Source: Mycobacterium persicum (GTDB taxonomy: Bacteria; Actinomycetota; Actinomycetes; Mycobacteriales; Mycobacteriaceae). From it: a stretch of DNA of 64,000 bases. Shown one piece after another: positions 52,623 to 63,224 of this stretch. The notes under the pieces were generated by a model that was given only the letters and a program-made list of their open reading frames with translations, did not search any database and was not told the origin of the DNA. The stretch is taken from the NCBI RefSeq assembly GCF_002086675.1, contig NZ_MVIF01000001.1, forward strand, positions 124,001 through 188,000. Direction: 5' to 3'. A program made the translations under genes and the position numbers. Position 1 is the first letter of the stretch, and each line of letters begins with the position of its first letter.

Positions 52623-53864
52623 TCAGTTGAATTCCAACACCAGGTGCCGCAAGCCGTTGCGGCGGTTAGTGCCGATCCATTCCACGGGCCCCGTCAACTG
52701 GATTGCTTCGAAGCGCGGGAGCAGTTCCTCGAAAAACAGCCGCAGCTCCATCCGGGCCAGATTTGCGCCCATGCAAGCGTGCACCCCTTGGCCAAAACCG
52801 AGGTGCGGGTTGGGCTTTCGGGTGATGTCGAATTCGTTTGGACGGTCGAACACGCTGGGATCGCGGTTGGCCGAGCCCTCCCACACCAACACCTTTTGGC
52901 CAGCCTCGATCCAGTGGCCTCCCAAGGTGACGGCGCGAGTGGCCGTGCGCCGCTTCGACGGCGATGGCGATGACCAACGCACCATTTCCTCGATCGCCGA
53001 CGGCAACAACTTCAAATCCCCGCGCAGTTGCCGCCATTGGTCGGGACGTTCGGCCAGAGCAAGCAGCCCAACCGCAATCGCATTGCGAGTAGTGTCTGAG
53101 CCCGCGCTGAACATCGTGTTGAAAAACAAGTGAACCTCGGCGTCCGACAGGAAAGGTTCGGTTGCGTTGGCGACGATAGACAGCAAGTCGTCGGCCGGCT
53201 CAGCGCGTTTGCGCGCAATCAGCTCCCGACAGTAGCTGTCCCGCCGTGATTCGGCACCTTCACCAAGCGCCCATGCCATGTACTCCGCTCGGGTTCCGCG
53301 AAAATCCAGACCCGCCTCAAACTCCTCCAACAACCAGTGCCGGTCGATCTCCGGAATTCCGCACAAGATGCAGATCGCCTGCATCGGCAGGTCGACAGCG
53401 ATATCAACCGCGAAGTCCAACGCTACACCGGGCTCGATCCGGTTGAGCAGCCTTCGGGCCCGTTGGCGCAGGTCGTGTTCGATTCGGCGAATCATTCGTG
53501 GCCCTAGACCAGAGCTGACCAGCCGCCGGATCGCAGCATGCCGCGGATCATCCATCATGTTGAGCACATGACCGGCGATTGGCAGATCCTGCAACAAGGT
53601 GCCACCGAACGGCCGTTGGCCGCCGGCTTCCGATGAGAAGGTCGCTGAGTCACGCAGTACTGCCAGTACCTCGGCATAGGTGGCTACCGACCAGAAGCCT
53701 TCACCATCGGGAGTGTGCTCAGTGGGCGAGTGCCAGAACACCGGTGCTTCAGTGCGATGGCTCTCAAATACGTGGTGCGGGAAGCCGTTCGCAAAGGTGT
53801 CCGGATTTGTCAGGTCGATTCCGAACAGCGAAGCTACGACAGGACCAGCGGAGCCTGGCGTCAT
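52623..53864 (-). CDS. Cytochrome P450 (CYP124/125-like group)
   Basis: A soluble bacterial P450 of about 413 residues. The I-helix oxygen-activation motif is [11 protein letters not shown] near residue 255, ExxR is EEMVRW near 292, and the heme ligand Cys lies in [17 protein letters not shown] near 362. [18 protein letters not shown] resembles the B'-C region of CYP124/125/142. The frame opens at 53945, but the ATG at 53864 follows GAGGAGAG and is followed by TPGSAGPVV. No ferredoxin or reductase is adjacent. The gene is inserted between rpsQ and atsA, 120 bp behind a 26-codon ORF with a strong ribosome binding site. Either that peptide or a lipid could be the substrate. Confidence 0.9.
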   Translation of the reverse strand: MTPGSAGPVVASLFGIDLTNPDTFANGFPHHVFESHRTEAPVFWHSPTEHTPDGEGFWSVATYAEVLAVLRDSATFSSEAGGQRPFGGTLLQDLPIAGHVLNMMDDPRHAAIRRLVSSGLGPRMIRRIEHDLRQRARRLLNRIEPGVALDFAVDIAVDLPMQAICILCGIPEIDRHWLLEEFEAGLDFRGTRAEYMAWALGEGAESRRDSYCRELIARKRAEPADDLLSIVANATEPFLSDAEVHLFFNTMFSAGSDTTRNAIAVGLLALAERPDQWRQLRGDLKLLPSAIEEMVRWSSPSPSKRRTATRAVTLGGHWIEAGQKVLVWEGSANRDPSVFDRPNEFDITRKPNPHLGFGQGVHACMGANLARMELRLFFEELLPRFEAIQLTGPVEWIGTNRRNGLRHLVLEFN

Positions 53865-53930
53865 TCTGCTCTCCTCGAATCCGATTTTGGGATTCAATGC
53901 CGCCGGGCGGCGTCGCGGGTCTCGACCGGT

Positions 53931-53965
53931 GCGGGATCTGACCACCTTGGGATATCAGATCCCGC
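53931..53965 (-). promoter_or_regulatory. Hairpin between the small peptide gene and the P450 gene
   Basis: A perfect 11-bp stem (53931-53941 with 53955-53965) and a 13-nt loop lie in the 120-bp gap. No U-run follows. On a shared transcript it could stabilise or partly terminate the upstream segment, so that the peptide is made in excess over the enzyme, as often seen between RiPP precursor and enzyme genes. Confidence 0.55.
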
Positions 53966-53984
53966 CCGGCCAGTCAGGTTAGAT

Positions 53985-54065
53985 TCACTCGCAGATTTCG
54001 TCGGCCTTGCAGATAGGAGCCGAGTAGACGAGCTCGCATTCGGCGAACAGCATCTCGTGGGACAT
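53985..54065 (-). CDS. 26-residue peptide, candidate RiPP precursor
   Basis: The ORF runs from the ATG at 54065 to a TGA at 53985-53987. CGAGGAGGAAATTTC precedes the ATG, one of the strongest Shine-Dalgarno sequences in the window (GGAGG 8 nt upstream). The peptide starts MSHEML, is acidic (Glu at 4, 9, 11, 23 and 26; Asp 22), has three cysteines at 10, 19 and 25, one Tyr at 14, and ends DEICE. No signal peptide or transmembrane segment is present. It is too small for a ferredoxin. The next gene on the strand is a P450, and several actinobacterial RiPPs are built from a tiny precursor gene plus one P450. It is not recognised as a known precursor. A regulatory leader peptide is the main alternative. 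Confidence 0.6.
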   Translation of the reverse strand: MSHEMLFAECELVYSAPICKADEICE

Positions 54066-54308
54066 GAAATTTCCTCCTCGTATCGATTCACAGACCTGCC
54101 ATGCGCGCGCAAGGCGGACATGATGCAGATGTCTTTTCCACCCGAAAATTAGCAACCCACGCCGGCAAACTCTGTCCCATTATGGGCGGATTTACCTGGA
54201 TCATTGCTTGTCCTACCAGCGGTGGACAAGTGCAGTCCTACATCTGGCAGTGGCCGAGGTGTCCGGCGATTCGCCTCACCACACGCAAACTGTCATGTCC
54301 ACGAAGAA

Positions 54309-54346
54309 GCGCCGGGTCAGGCGACGAAAATCGTCTGACCCGGCGC
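54309..54346 (-). terminator. Terminator of the S10 operon behind rpsQ
   Basis: A 16-bp stem with one G-T pair (54309-54324 with 54331-54346) and a 6-nt loop begins about 20 bp after the rpsQ stop. On the minus strand it is followed by TTCTTCGT, a U-rich tail. It would separate the S10 operon from the peptide/P450 genes. The rest of the 302-bp gap 54066-54367 is more AT-rich than its surroundings and contains a CATAAT (minus strand, near 54180) that could serve as a -10 box for the peptide gene. Confidence 0.75.
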
Positions 54347-54367
54347 TCCGCAAAGCTCTTTCGGCCG

Positions 54368-54760
54368 TTACTTGGCCTTCTCGAGGATCTCGACCAGCCG
54401 CCAGCGTTTGGTCGCCGACAGCGGACGCGTCTCCATCAGCGAAACGCGGTCGCCGATGCCGGCGATGCTGTTCTCATCGTGCGCCTTGACCTTCTTGGTG
54501 GTGCGAATGATCTTGCCGTACAACGGGTGCCGCATGCGGTCTTCCAGCTCGACCACGATGGTCTTCTGCATCTTGTCGCTCACCACGTAGCCGATGCGTG
54601 TCTTGCGACGGCCTCGCGGCTTGGGAGCGCTCGGAGTGTGCTTGGGGCCCTTCGCTTTCGAGGGGACATCCTTGGGTGCGGCCTCTTTGGACGCTGCCTT
54701 GCGTGGGGCTTTAGCCGCCGCGGGTGCCGCCTTTGCGCCAGTCTTAGCCTCTGCCATCAC
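54368..54760 (-). CDS. rpsQ: 30S ribosomal protein S17
   Basis: A protein of 130 residues. The S17 core starts [20 protein letters not shown] and ends [11 protein letters not shown]. The first 45 or so residues are an Ala/Lys/Pro-rich disordered extension typical of mycobacteria. Its start overlaps rpmC by 4 bp. It is the last gene of the S10 operon, followed by a strong terminator. Confidence 0.96.
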   Translation of the reverse strand: MMAEAKTGAKAAPAAAKAPRKAASKEAAPKDVPSKAKGPKHTPSAPKPRGRRKTRIGYVVSDKMQKTIVVELEDRMRHPLYGKIIRTTKKVKAHDENSIAGIGDRVSLMETRPLSATKRWRLVEILEKAK

Positions 54761-55017
54761 GATTCCTTACCTTCGGGGCCTTCGGGGCCTTCGGGACCAT
54801 CGGGACCGGAAGCCAGACCCAGTTCTCGTTCGCGCAGCACCGTATAGACGCGGGCGATTTCCCGACGCACCGTGCGGAGCCGGCGGATGTTGTTGAGCTG
54901 GCCGGTCGCCATCTGGAAGCGCAGGTTGAACAACTCTCCCTTGGATTCGCGCAGTCGCTCGGTCAGTTCCTCGTCGGTGAGCTCACGCAGTTCGCCAGGG
55001 GAAATTCCCACTGCCAT
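54757..55017 (-). CDS. rpmC: 50S ribosomal protein L29
   Basis: A protein of 86 residues with the two-helix L29 fold: [20 protein letters not shown], then [13 protein letters not shown]. The C-terminus carries a Gly-Pro-Glu repeat tail ([16 protein letters not shown]), about nine residues longer than the M. tuberculosis protein because of a 9-bp repeat expansion. It overlaps both neighbours. Confidence 0.96.
   Translation of the reverse strand: MAVGISPGELRELTDEELTERLRESKGELFNLRFQMATGQLNNIRRLRTVRREIARVYTVLRERELGLASGPDGPEGPEGPEGKES
54772..54807. repeat. 9-bp tandem repeats in the rpmC tail
   Basis: Four 9-bp units (TTCGGGGCC twice, then TTCGGGACC and ATCGGGACC on the plus strand) encode GPx triplets at the C-terminus of L29. 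The unit keeps the reading frame, so length variation between strains is likely. Confidence 0.88.
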
Positions 55018-55433
55018 CAGAACTGCTCCTCTCGAGTGATAATGCGTGCCTTGATCGGCAACTTGTGGATCGCACGGGTCAGCGCGGCCCGCGCGATCGC
55101 TTCATTGGGGTAGCTGAGTTCGAACAGCACCCGGCCCGGCTTGACGTTGGCCACCCACCACTCCGGGGAGCCCTTGCCCGAACCCATCCGGGTCTCGGCG
55201 GGCTTCTTGGTCAACGGGCGGTCCGGAAAGATGTTGATCCACACCTTGCCGCCACGCTTGATGTGCCGGTTGATGGCGATACGGGCCGACTCGATCTGCC
55301 GGTTGGTGACATAGGCGTGCTCGAGGGCCTGGATCCCGTAGTCGCCGAAATTCACCGACGTTCCACCGCTGGCGATGCCTCGCTGGCGGGGATGATGCTG
55401 CTTGCGGTGCTTGACCTTGCGGGGAATCAGCAT
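55017..55433 (-). CDS. rplP: 50S ribosomal protein L16
   Basis: A protein of 138 residues beginning [18 protein letters not shown] and containing [19 protein letters not shown], the conserved L16 loop near the tRNA binding sites. It is in standard S10 order between rpsC and rpmC. Confidence 0.97.
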   Translation of the reverse strand: MLIPRKVKHRKQHHPRQRGIASGGTSVNFGDYGIQALEHAYVTNRQIESARIAINRHIKRGGKVWINIFPDRPLTKKPAETRMGSGKGSPEWWVANVKPGRVLFELSYPNEAIARAALTRAIHKLPIKARIITREEQF

Positions 55434-55440
55434 GATTCAT

Positions 55441-56839
<1,399 letters not shown>

Positions 56840-56843
<4 letters not shown>

Positions 56844-57121
56844 CGCCGCTTACTCTTCCGGTCGTCCTTGATGTGTCCCTTGAAGGTGCGCGTCGGCGCG
56901 AATTCACCGAGCTTGTGACCCACCATCGCCTCGGTGACGAACACCGGGACATGCTTGCGGCCGTCGTGTACCGCGAAGGTGTGGCCGATGAAGTCGGGGA
57001 TGATGGTCGAACGCCGCGACCAGGTCTTGATGACCTGCTTGGTGTTCTTCTCGTTCTGTACGTCGACCTTCTTGAGCAGATGGTCGTCGACGAACGGGCC
57101 CTTCTTCAGGCTGCGTGGCAT
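56840..57121 (-). CDS. rpsS: 30S ribosomal protein S19
   Basis: A protein of 93 residues starting [19 protein letters not shown] and containing [20 protein letters not shown], the complete S19 fold. It is in standard order between rplB and rplV. Confidence 0.97.
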
Positions 57122-57178
57122 AGTTGGCTACTCCTGAAACTTCCTGGGTCTAATTTGCCCGCGCGCATCGTCGCCAGG

Positions 57179-58021
57179 CTAGCGGCCATGCTTCTTGCCG
57201 GTGCGCCGGCGGCGGACGATGAGTTTGTTGCTTTGCTTGTTCGGATGGCGGGTGCGCCCTTCCTTCTTGCCCCAGGGGCTGACCGGGTGACGGCCACCGG
57301 AGGTCTTACCCTCGCCACCACCGTGCGGGTGGTCGACGGGGTTCATCACCACGCCACGGACCGACGGGCGCTTGCCCTTCCATCGCATCCGACCGGCCTT
57401 GCCCCAGTTGATGTTCGCTTGCTCGGCATTGCCCACCTCGCCGACCGTCGCGCGGCAGCGGACGTCGACCCGGCGGATTTCGCCACTGGGCATCCGCAGC
57501 GACGCGTAACTGGCTTCCTTGCCGAGCAACTGGATACTCGACCCGGCCGAGCGCGCAAGCTTGGCCCCGCCGCCGGGCCGCAACTCCACCGCGTGGACCA
57601 AGGTGCCGGCCGGGATGTTGCGCAGCGGAAGGTTGTTACCGGGCTTGATGTCGGCATTGGGACCCGATTCCACCACGTCGCCCTGCGTAAGCCCGTTGGG
57701 CGCAATGATATAGCGCTTTTCGCCGTCGAGATAATGCAGCAGTGCGATCCTTGCGGTGCGGTTCGGGTCGTACTCGATGTGCGCGACCTTGGCGTTGACC
57801 CCGTCCTTGTCGTTACGACGGAAGTCGATGAGCCGGTAGGCGCGCTTGTGACCGCCGCCCTTGTGGCGCGTGGTGATCCGGCCGTGCGCGTTGCGGCCGC
57901 CGTGGCCGTGCAACGGACGCACCAGTGACTTCTCCGGCGTGGACCGGGTGATCTCGGCGAAATCCGACACACTGGCGCCGCGGCGGCCCGGCGTCGTCGG
58001 CTTGTATTTGCGAATTGCCAT
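57179..58021 (-). CDS. rplB: 50S ribosomal protein L2
   Basis: A protein of 280 residues. The C-terminal [20 protein letters not shown] segment includes the conserved His near the peptidyl transferase centre. The N-terminal KHKGGGHK-like region is [18 protein letters not shown]. It is in standard S10 order. Confidence 0.98.
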   Translation of the reverse strand: MAIRKYKPTTPGRRGASVSDFAEITRSTPEKSLVRPLHGHGGRNAHGRITTRHKGGGHKRAYRLIDFRRNDKDGVNAKVAHIEYDPNRTARIALLHYLDGEKRYIIAPNGLTQGDVVESGPNADIKPGNNLPLRNIPAGTLVHAVELRPGGGAKLARSAGSSIQLLGKEASYASLRMPSGEIRRVDVRCRATVGEVGNAEQANINWGKAGRMRWKGKRPSVRGVVMNPVDHPHGGGEGKTSGGRHPVSPWGKKEGRTRHPNKQSNKLIVRRRRTGKKHGR

Positions 58022-58050
58022 GTCTAATCAGGTCTTTCTCTCGCGCGCGG

Positions 58051-58353
58051 CTAGGCCGGTGCTCCGAACAGGTCAATCGGCTTGCTGCCCGGCGCCAGGG
58101 TCACGATGGCGCGCTTGGTGTTCTTGCGCCTGCCGTATCCGGTACGGGTGCGCTTGCGCTTGCCCGGCCGGTTGGCGGTGTTCACCGATGCGACCTTGAC
58201 CGCGAAGATTTTCTCGATAGCGATCTTGATCTGCGTCTTGTTGGAATCGGGATGCACTACGAACGTGTAGACGTTGTCGTCGAGCAACCCGTAGGACTTC
58301 TCCGAGATCACCGGGGCCAGGATGATGTCGCGGGGGTCGGCGATGGTCGCCAT
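58051..58353 (-). CDS. rplW: 50S ribosomal protein L23
   Basis: A protein of 100 residues with [17 protein letters not shown] and the arginine/lysine-rich loop [15 protein letters not shown]23 forms the docking site for trigger factor and SRP at the tunnel exit. It overlaps rplD by one base. Confidence 0.97.
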   Translation of the reverse strand: MATIADPRDIILAPVISEKSYGLLDDNVYTFVVHPDSNKTQIKIAIEKIFAVKVASVNTANRPGKRKRTRTGYGRRKNTKRAIVTLAPGSKPIDLFGAPA

Positions 58354-59021
58354 CAGGCCGAAACCTCCTCGGGAGTGTTGGCGGCTGTATTAGCGGCTAT
58401 GTAGGCGTTGAGCGCCGCGACGCTGAAAACCACGTCGTCGGCGCGCAGCACGTCGTAGGTGTTGAGTTGATCGGGCGACAGGACGTGCACACCGGGCAGG
58501 TTGCGGACGCTCTTGGCCGCCGTCTCGTCGTCGCGCCCGATGACCACCAGCAGCTGCCTGCGGTCGGTCAGCGTCGCCAGAAATGTCTTGGCGCTCTTGG
58601 TAGAGGGGGTTTGGCCGGCAACCAACTCGGTGACCGCGTGGATGCGCCCGTTGCGCGCGCGGTCCGACAACGCGCCCCGCAACGCGGCGGCGATCATCTT
58701 CTTGGGGGTGCGCTGGCTGTAGTCACGAGGCTTGGGACCGTGCACCACGCCCCCGCCGGTGAATTGCGGGGCCCGCGTCGATCCCTGCCGGGCTCGACCG
58801 GTGCCCTTCTGCCGGTACGGCTTACGACCACCGCCGCTGACATCGCCGCGTGTCTTCGTCGAGTGTGTGCCCTGGCGGGCCGCCGCCCGCTGCGCGGTGA
58901 CCACCTGGTGCATCAACGCGATGTTGGCCGGTACGTCGAACAACTCGGCCGGCAGCTCGATGGAGCCTTCGACTTCGCCGGCCGGCGTCTTGACGTCAAT
59001 CTTGAGGGTGGTGGCAGCCAT
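58353..59021 (-). CDS. rplD: 50S ribosomal protein L4
   Basis: A protein of 222 residues with the tunnel-lining loop around [19 protein letters not shown], the site of macrolide-resistance changes in other bacteria; it looks wild type here. The C-terminus has an Ala-rich extension. In E. coli L4 represses its own S10 operon. Confidence 0.97.
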   Translation of the reverse strand: MAATTLKIDVKTPAGEVEGSIELPAELFDVPANIALMHQVVTAQRAAARQGTHSTKTRGDVSGGGRKPYRQKGTGRARQGSTRAPQFTGGGVVHGPKPRDYSQRTPKKMIAAALRGALSDRARNGRIHAVTELVAGQTPSTKSAKTFLATLTDRRQLLVVIGRDDETAAKSVRNLPGVHVLSPDQLNTYDVLRADDVVFSVAALNAYIAANTAANTPEEVSA

Positions 59022-59674
59022 TACTTTTCACCTCGTTTGATCGCGCTGCGGACCATCACGAGTCCGCCGGTGCGGCCGGGAACCGCACCCTTGATCAACA
59101 GCACGCCATTTTCGGCATCGACCTTGTGCACCAACAGGTTCTGCACGGTTACCCGGTCATTGCCCATCCGGCCGGCCATCCGGGTGCCCTTGAACACCCG
59201 CGCCGGGGTGGCGCAACCGCCGATGGAGCCGGGACGCCGGTGCACCGCCTGGGCACCGTGAGCAGCTCCCTGACCGCGGAAGCCGTGCCGCTTCATGGTG
59301 CCGGCGAAGCCTTTGCCCTTGGAGGTCCCGGTCACATCCACGTAGCTGCCGTCGGCGAAGATCTCGGCCGTCAGCTCCTGGCCGACCTCGTATTCGGCCA
59401 CCGCGTCCGGGTCATCGAGGCGCAGCTCGGCCAGGTGCCGCCGCGGATTGACGCCCGCGGCGGTGTACTGACCGCTCAGCGGCTTGGTGACCTTGCGGGG
59501 ACTGATTTCGCCGTAGGCCAGCTGCACGGCGCTGTAGCCGTCGCGCTCCGGCGTGCGGATGCGCGTCACGACGTTCGGGCCCGCCTTGACCACTGTCACC
59601 GGTACGACTCTGTTGTTCTCGTCGAATACCTGCGTCATGCCCAGCTTGGTACCGAGAATGCCCTTTCGTGCCAT
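59021..59674 (-). CDS. rplC: 50S ribosomal protein L3
   Basis: A protein of 217 residues beginning [20 protein letters not shown], with [20 protein letters not shown] at the central extension that reaches the peptidyl transferase centre. It overlaps rplD by one base. Confidence 0.97.
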   Translation of the reverse strand: MARKGILGTKLGMTQVFDENNRVVPVTVVKAGPNVVTRIRTPERDGYSAVQLAYGEISPRKVTKPLSGQYTAAGVNPRRHLAELRLDDPDAVAEYEVGQELTAEIFADGSYVDVTGTSKGKGFAGTMKRHGFRGQGAAHGAQAVHRRPGSIGGCATPARVFKGTRMAGRMGNDRVTVQNLLVHKVDAENGVLLIKGAVPGRTGGLVMVRSAIKRGEK

Positions 59675-59688
59675 TGCTCTGCAGACTC

Positions 59689-59994
59689 CTACTGGATGTT
59701 GACGTCGACGCTGGCCGGAAGATCGATGCGCATGAGTGCGTCAACCGTCTTCGGGGTCGGGTCGAGAATGTCGATCAACCGCTTGTGGGTGCGCATCTCG
59801 AAGTGCTCCCGCGAGTCCTTGTACTTATGCGGGGAGCGGATGACGCAATACACGTTCTTCTCGGTCGGCAGTGGCACCGGACCTACGACGCTGGCACCCG
59901 TGCGGACGACGGTCTCGACGATCTTGCGCGCCGAAGCGTCGATAGCCTCATGGTCGTAGGCCTTGAGCCTGATGCGGATCTTCTGTCCCGCCAC
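59689..59994 (-). CDS. rpsJ: 30S ribosomal protein S10 (NusE)
   Basis: A protein of 101 residues from a GTG start, reading [20 protein letters not shown] and ending [15 protein letters not shown]. Besides its ribosomal role it is NusE, which links RNA polymerase via NusB/NusG. It is the first gene of the S10 operon, about 280 bp behind a predicted promoter. Confidence 0.98.
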   Translation of the reverse strand: MAGQKIRIRLKAYDHEAIDASARKIVETVVRTGASVVGPVPLPTEKNVYCVIRSPHKYKDSREHFEMRTHKRLIDILDPTPKTVDALMRIDLPASVDVNIQ

Positions 59995-60276
59995 GCTTCT
60001 CCTACCTCACTCCAATACTTCAGGCCCGGGTCCGGACCTGGTGCCGCCAGCCCGCCGATCGACGCCGGCCGATCCCGGGTCGAACTAGCGTGCGCCGGAT
60101 ACTGCGCCGCTGTTTACCTGTCGTGGTCCACCGACCCCCGCGGTCGGGCGTGTCGCCCGCACGCAGCCTTGTAGGCGCCGAAATCGGTCGCGCTCCAAGG
60201 ATGGGGCCGGACGCGCCCGTGTGGGCGCCGGTCGTGTGCCTGGCCAGGCGCAAACCTGGCGCAAGGCAACCTGAAC

Positions 60277-60305
60277 AGTATGCCCCAGATCACCGCTTCG
60301 GCCAA
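60277..60305 (-). promoter_or_regulatory. Predicted promoter of the S10 operon
   Basis: On the minus strand TTGGCC (60305-60300), a 17-nt spacer and CATACT (60282-60277) fit a SigA promoter. This leaves a leader of about 275 nt before rpsJ, with small hairpins such as GCCAGG...CCTGGC at about 60242-60260. A long structured leader would suit feedback control of ribosomal protein synthesis. The 445-bp interval 59995-60439 holds no convincing gene. Confidence 0.55.
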
Positions 60306-60439
60306 ATCCCGGGTCATCGGCATCGGTGGGCCGCCGGCGGTGTCCGCCGGGCGGTCCACGATCATCGCCGGCAGCGACCCCACCAGGGCTTTTGGTTTGT
60401 TCCACCGGGCGGTGGCGGCCAAGCCTACGCTCTCATCCC

Positions 60440-60826
60440 GTGATCGGGCCGGATTTGGGGGCACCTGACGCCGCGCAACCGATGGTCGACTGGATCAACG
60501 GCGCCCCGCCGGGCGAATTAGCCGCCGAACTGATGGCGGCCTTCGACCCGAACATGCCCAGCGATGCGCCGGCCCTGGCGTTGTCGGAGTTCACCGACTG
60601 GATGTTCCGCGGCTTCCCGAGGCGCCGCGGCCTCATTGTGCCGGCCAGACCGGTGCTGGAACCGATGCTGGAAGCCATTCAGCTGTTGGAGCACTCCGAA
60701 TTGATTCTGGCGCGCTGGATCATCAATAACGAGCTCAGGTGGAGCGCTACCCGCCTGGGCTTGGCCACACTGGCCGAAGGCAAAGCCGCGGTCAGGCAGC
60801 GGATCAAGGATCGGACCGGCCGGTAA
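60440..60826 (+). CDS. Hypothetical protein
   Basis: A protein of about 128 residues from the GTG at 60440, or 114 residues from the ATG at 60482; neither has a strong ribosome binding site. The sequence (MVDWINGAPPGELAAELMAA, then LSEFTDWMFRGFPRR) is amphipathic and helical, without transmembrane segments, signal peptide or recognised motif. It ends 45 bp before the convergent TetR gene. I do not recognise the family. Coding character is supported by the clean open frame and compositional periodicity only. Confidence 0.55.
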   Translation: MIGPDLGAPDAAQPMVDWINGAPPGELAAELMAAFDPNMPSDAPALALSEFTDWMFRGFPRRRGLIVPARPVLEPMLEAIQLLEHSELILARWIINNELRWSATRLGLATLAEGKAAVRQRIKDRTGR

Positions 60827-60870
60827 CGCAGCTCAAATCCGTTGAGCGGGATGAAGATCCGTCCGTTGAC

Positions 60871-61530
60871 TCATGCCGATTCGATGTTGGTGGCCGCCAC
60901 CGCTCCACCCCGCCGGCGCTGGACGAACAGAAAGCCGTCGACTGCTGCCCGCGCGCATTCCCGATAGTCGAAGTCCGGCAGGGTGCTCAACCGTCCCAGC
61001 ACCAGGGGGCCGATCAACAGGGCGATCGCGCGGGACCGGTCGATCTCGCCCAATTCGGCCGCCTCCGGGCTGTCGAAAATCGCGTCGAATGGCGCCGCAT
61101 ACTGCTGGGCGATGCGTTCGCGCAAGGTGGCAAGCGCAGTGCTGTCACCGCTATGGGCGTGCCGCGCTTCCGGCAGTTGTTCAAGATCGCCGCCCAGCGC
61201 GACCCAGGCCATCGCGGTCAGCATGCCCGGCGCTTCGGCAATCAGCTCGGCCTGAGCCTGTAACAACGCGATGAGCCGATCCCGCAGCGAACCTTCCGAA
61301 GGCGGCATGGGCGCCGGCGGTATCAGGCTGTTGAACGTCGCGGCCAGCAGGTCGTTCCCACTGGCGAAGTGGCGGTACAGCGTGGCTCTGGCAACGTTGG
61401 CGCCACGGGTGACCGCCTCCACGGTCACCGCCTTCGGCCCGCCGGACCGCAGCAACGCAGTGGCGGCTTCCAGTAACCGAGCCCGAGACCGCTCCGGGCG
61501 GGGATCAACGCTACTGCCGGCGATCTGCAC
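60871..61530 (-). CDS. TetR-family transcriptional regulator
   Basis: A protein of about 219 residues. The N-terminal helix-turn-helix is ARLLEAATALLRSGGPKAVT through VARATLYRHFASGNDLLAAT, the TetR signature. The C-terminal half is a helical ligand/dimer domain without recognised specificity. It begins with GTG behind GGAGG. It is divergent from an MFS transporter over 86 bp that carry an inverted repeat, the usual set-up for drug-induced derepression of an efflux pump. Confidence 0.9.
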   Translation of the reverse strand: MQIAGSSVDPRPERSRARLLEAATALLRSGGPKAVTVEAVTRGANVARATLYRHFASGNDLLAATFNSLIPPAPMPPSEGSLRDRLIALLQAQAELIAEAPGMLTAMAWVALGGDLEQLPEARHAHSGDSTALATLRERIAQQYAAPFDAIFDSPEAAELGEIDRSRAIALLIGPLVLGRLSTLPDFDYRECARAAVDGFLFVQRRRGGAVAATNIESA

Positions 61531-61546
61531 TACCTCCGTTTAAGAA

Positions 61547-61583
61547 CGAGACTATCCGTCTATATGCAAGACCGTTAGTCTCG
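61547..61583. promoter_or_regulatory. Inverted-repeat operator between TetR and MFS genes
   Basis: CGAGACTA (61547-61554) and TAGTCTCG (61576-61583) are perfect 8-bp arms 21 nt apart in the 86-bp divergent intergenic region. The AT-rich centre (TCTATATG) can hold promoter elements. It is the likely binding site of the adjacent TetR protein, controlling both genes. Confidence 0.65.
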
Positions 61584-61616
61584 GCAAGTACTCGCCGCCG
61601 GAAGGAGGCGTGCAGC

Positions 61617-63221
61617 ATGGTGAACACCCTCGTCCGGCCTCATCAGCGTACCGACGGGATGCCGTCGGGCACCTCCCATCGCGCTCGAATCTGGACCCTG
61701 ACGGTGGCCTGCACGGGCGTGTCGCTCGTCGTCGCGTCGATGGTCGCGTTGAACACGGCACTGGGCGACCTTGCGGTGGCGACCTCGGCGACGCAGTCTC
61801 AGCTGACCTGGGTGGTCGACGGTTACACCGTCGCGCTGGCCTGCCTGCTGCTACCGGCCGGGGCCATCGGCGACCGTTACGGGCGACGAGGCGCGCTGTT
61901 GTTCGGTCTGACCGTCTTCTCGGTGGCCTCGGTGGCGCCGGCGATCTTCGACACCCCGCTGCAGATCATCGTGGCCCGGGCGGTCGCCGGGACCGGAGCG
62001 GCGTTCGTGATGCCCGCGACGCTCTCCCTGCTGACCGTTGCCTATCCGAAAGAAGAGCGGATGAAGGCCGTCGGGATCTGGGCCGGAGTCGCCGGCTCGG
62101 GCGGGGTGCTGGGCATGTTCGGTTCCGGCATCCTGCTCAGCTTCTGGGATTGGAAGTCGATCTTCTGGGCGCTCGGGGCCGCCGGCGCGTTGGTCTTTGC
62201 GCTGACGTGCTCCGTCGCGTCGTCACGCGAACCCGATGCGCCGCGAGTCGACTGGCTGGGTGCCGTACTGATCGGCGCCGCCGTCGCGGTGTCGGTATTC
62301 GGTATCTTGCAAGCACCCCAGCGCGGCTGGGGCGACGCCGTCGTCGTCGGCGGCCTTGTCGTCGGAGCGGTTCTTGCCGGGGCGTTCGGTGTCGTCGAAT
62401 TCCGGCGCCGGCAGCCGCTTCTCGACGTGCGGCTGTTCGCCGATCCCGGATTTGCCACCGGGGTGGGAACCATCGTCATGCTGTTCGGGGCGACCTTCGG
62501 CTTCTTCTACCTCGGCATGCAATACGTCCAGCAGATCATGGGCTACTCCGCTCTGATGACGGCGGTCGCCTTCGGCCCGTTCATGGTGCCGCTGGGCATC
62601 TTGTCGGCACTGTCGTTCTGGTACGTCCCGAAACTCGGTCTGCGGCTGGTGTTGCTGGTGGGCATGCTGGTGATGTCGGTGGGCTTCCTGTGCATGCGCG
62701 GGCTGTCGGTGGACTCATCGTATTTCGACCTGGCCTGGCCCGCGTTGATACTCAGCGCGGGCATCGGGTTATGCACGGCACCGACGACTTCGGCGATCAT
62801 GGCGGCCGTTCCCGACGAAAAGCAAGGCGTGGCATCGGCGGTCAACGACACCACCAGGGAGGTGGGCGGAGCGTTGGGAATCGCGGTGGCCGGCTCGATA
62901 CTGGCCGGACGCTACGCCCAAGAGCTGGCGACGAGTTTGTCGGCCTTCCCACCGGCCGTCCGCGGCGCGGCGACCGATTCGCTGGCCCAGGCCGTGGAGG
63001 TAGCCAATCGGCTTGGGCCCCAGGGAAAGCAGCTTGCCGACGTCAGCAAGGCGGCGTTCCTGACCGCCATGCACGCCTCGACGCTGGTGATGGCCGTGAT
63101 TGTGGCCATCGCAGCGGTGCTGATCGGATTGTGGGCACCCGGCCGAGATGGCCGGCAACTGGGGCCGATCCGCCGGGTCGTCGCACCCGCGCCGGCAACG
63201 GCAGGACGGCACCGAGCCTGA
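61617..63221 (+). CDS. MFS drug efflux transporter (DHA2, 14-TMS type)
   Basis: A membrane protein of about 534 residues with 14 predicted transmembrane helices. Motif A is GDRYGRRGALLFG, and motif C-like glycines occur in GVAGSGGVLGMFGSGILL. WVVDGYTVALACLLLPAGAI is typical of the DHA2/EmrB-QacA group. It uses proton motive force to export drugs or metabolites. GGAAGGAGG lies upstream of the ATG. It is under the likely control of the divergent TetR gene. Confidence 0.9.
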   Translation: MVNTLVRPHQRTDGMPSGTSHRARIWTLTVACTGVSLVVASMVALNTALGDLAVATSATQSQLTWVVDGYTVALACLLLPAGAIGDRYGRRGALLFGLTVFSVASVAPAIFDTPLQIIVARAVAGTGAAFVMPATLSLLTVAYPKEERMKAVGIWAGVAGSGGVLGMFGSGILLSFWDWKSIFWALGAAGALVFALTCSVASSREPDAPRVDWLGAVLIGAAVAVSVFGILQAPQRGWGDAVVVGGLVVGAVLAGAFGVVEFRRRQPLLDVRLFADPGFATGVGTIVMLFGATFGFFYLGMQYVQQIMGYSALMTAVAFGPFMVPLGILSALSFWYVPKLGLRLVLLVGMLVMSVGFLCMRGLSVDSSYFDLAWPALILSAGIGLCTAPTTSAIMAAVPDEKQGVASAVNDTTREVGGALGIAVAGSILAGRYAQELATSLSAFPPAVRGAATDSLAQAVEVANRLGPQGKQLADVSKAAFLTAMHASTLVMAVIVAIAAVLIGLWAPGRDGRQLGPIRRVVAPAPATAGRHRA

Positions 63222-63224
63222 CGC

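Noticed and set aside
53894..54121. 75-codon frame overlapping the 26-residue peptide
   Set aside because: It lacks a ribosome binding site and has antisense-like composition. The strong GGAGG is placed for the 26-codon ORF at 54065.
60280..60468. 63-codon plus-strand ORF upstream of the hypothetical gene
   Set aside because: It overlaps the predicted S10 promoter, lacks a ribosome binding site and shows no protein-like features.
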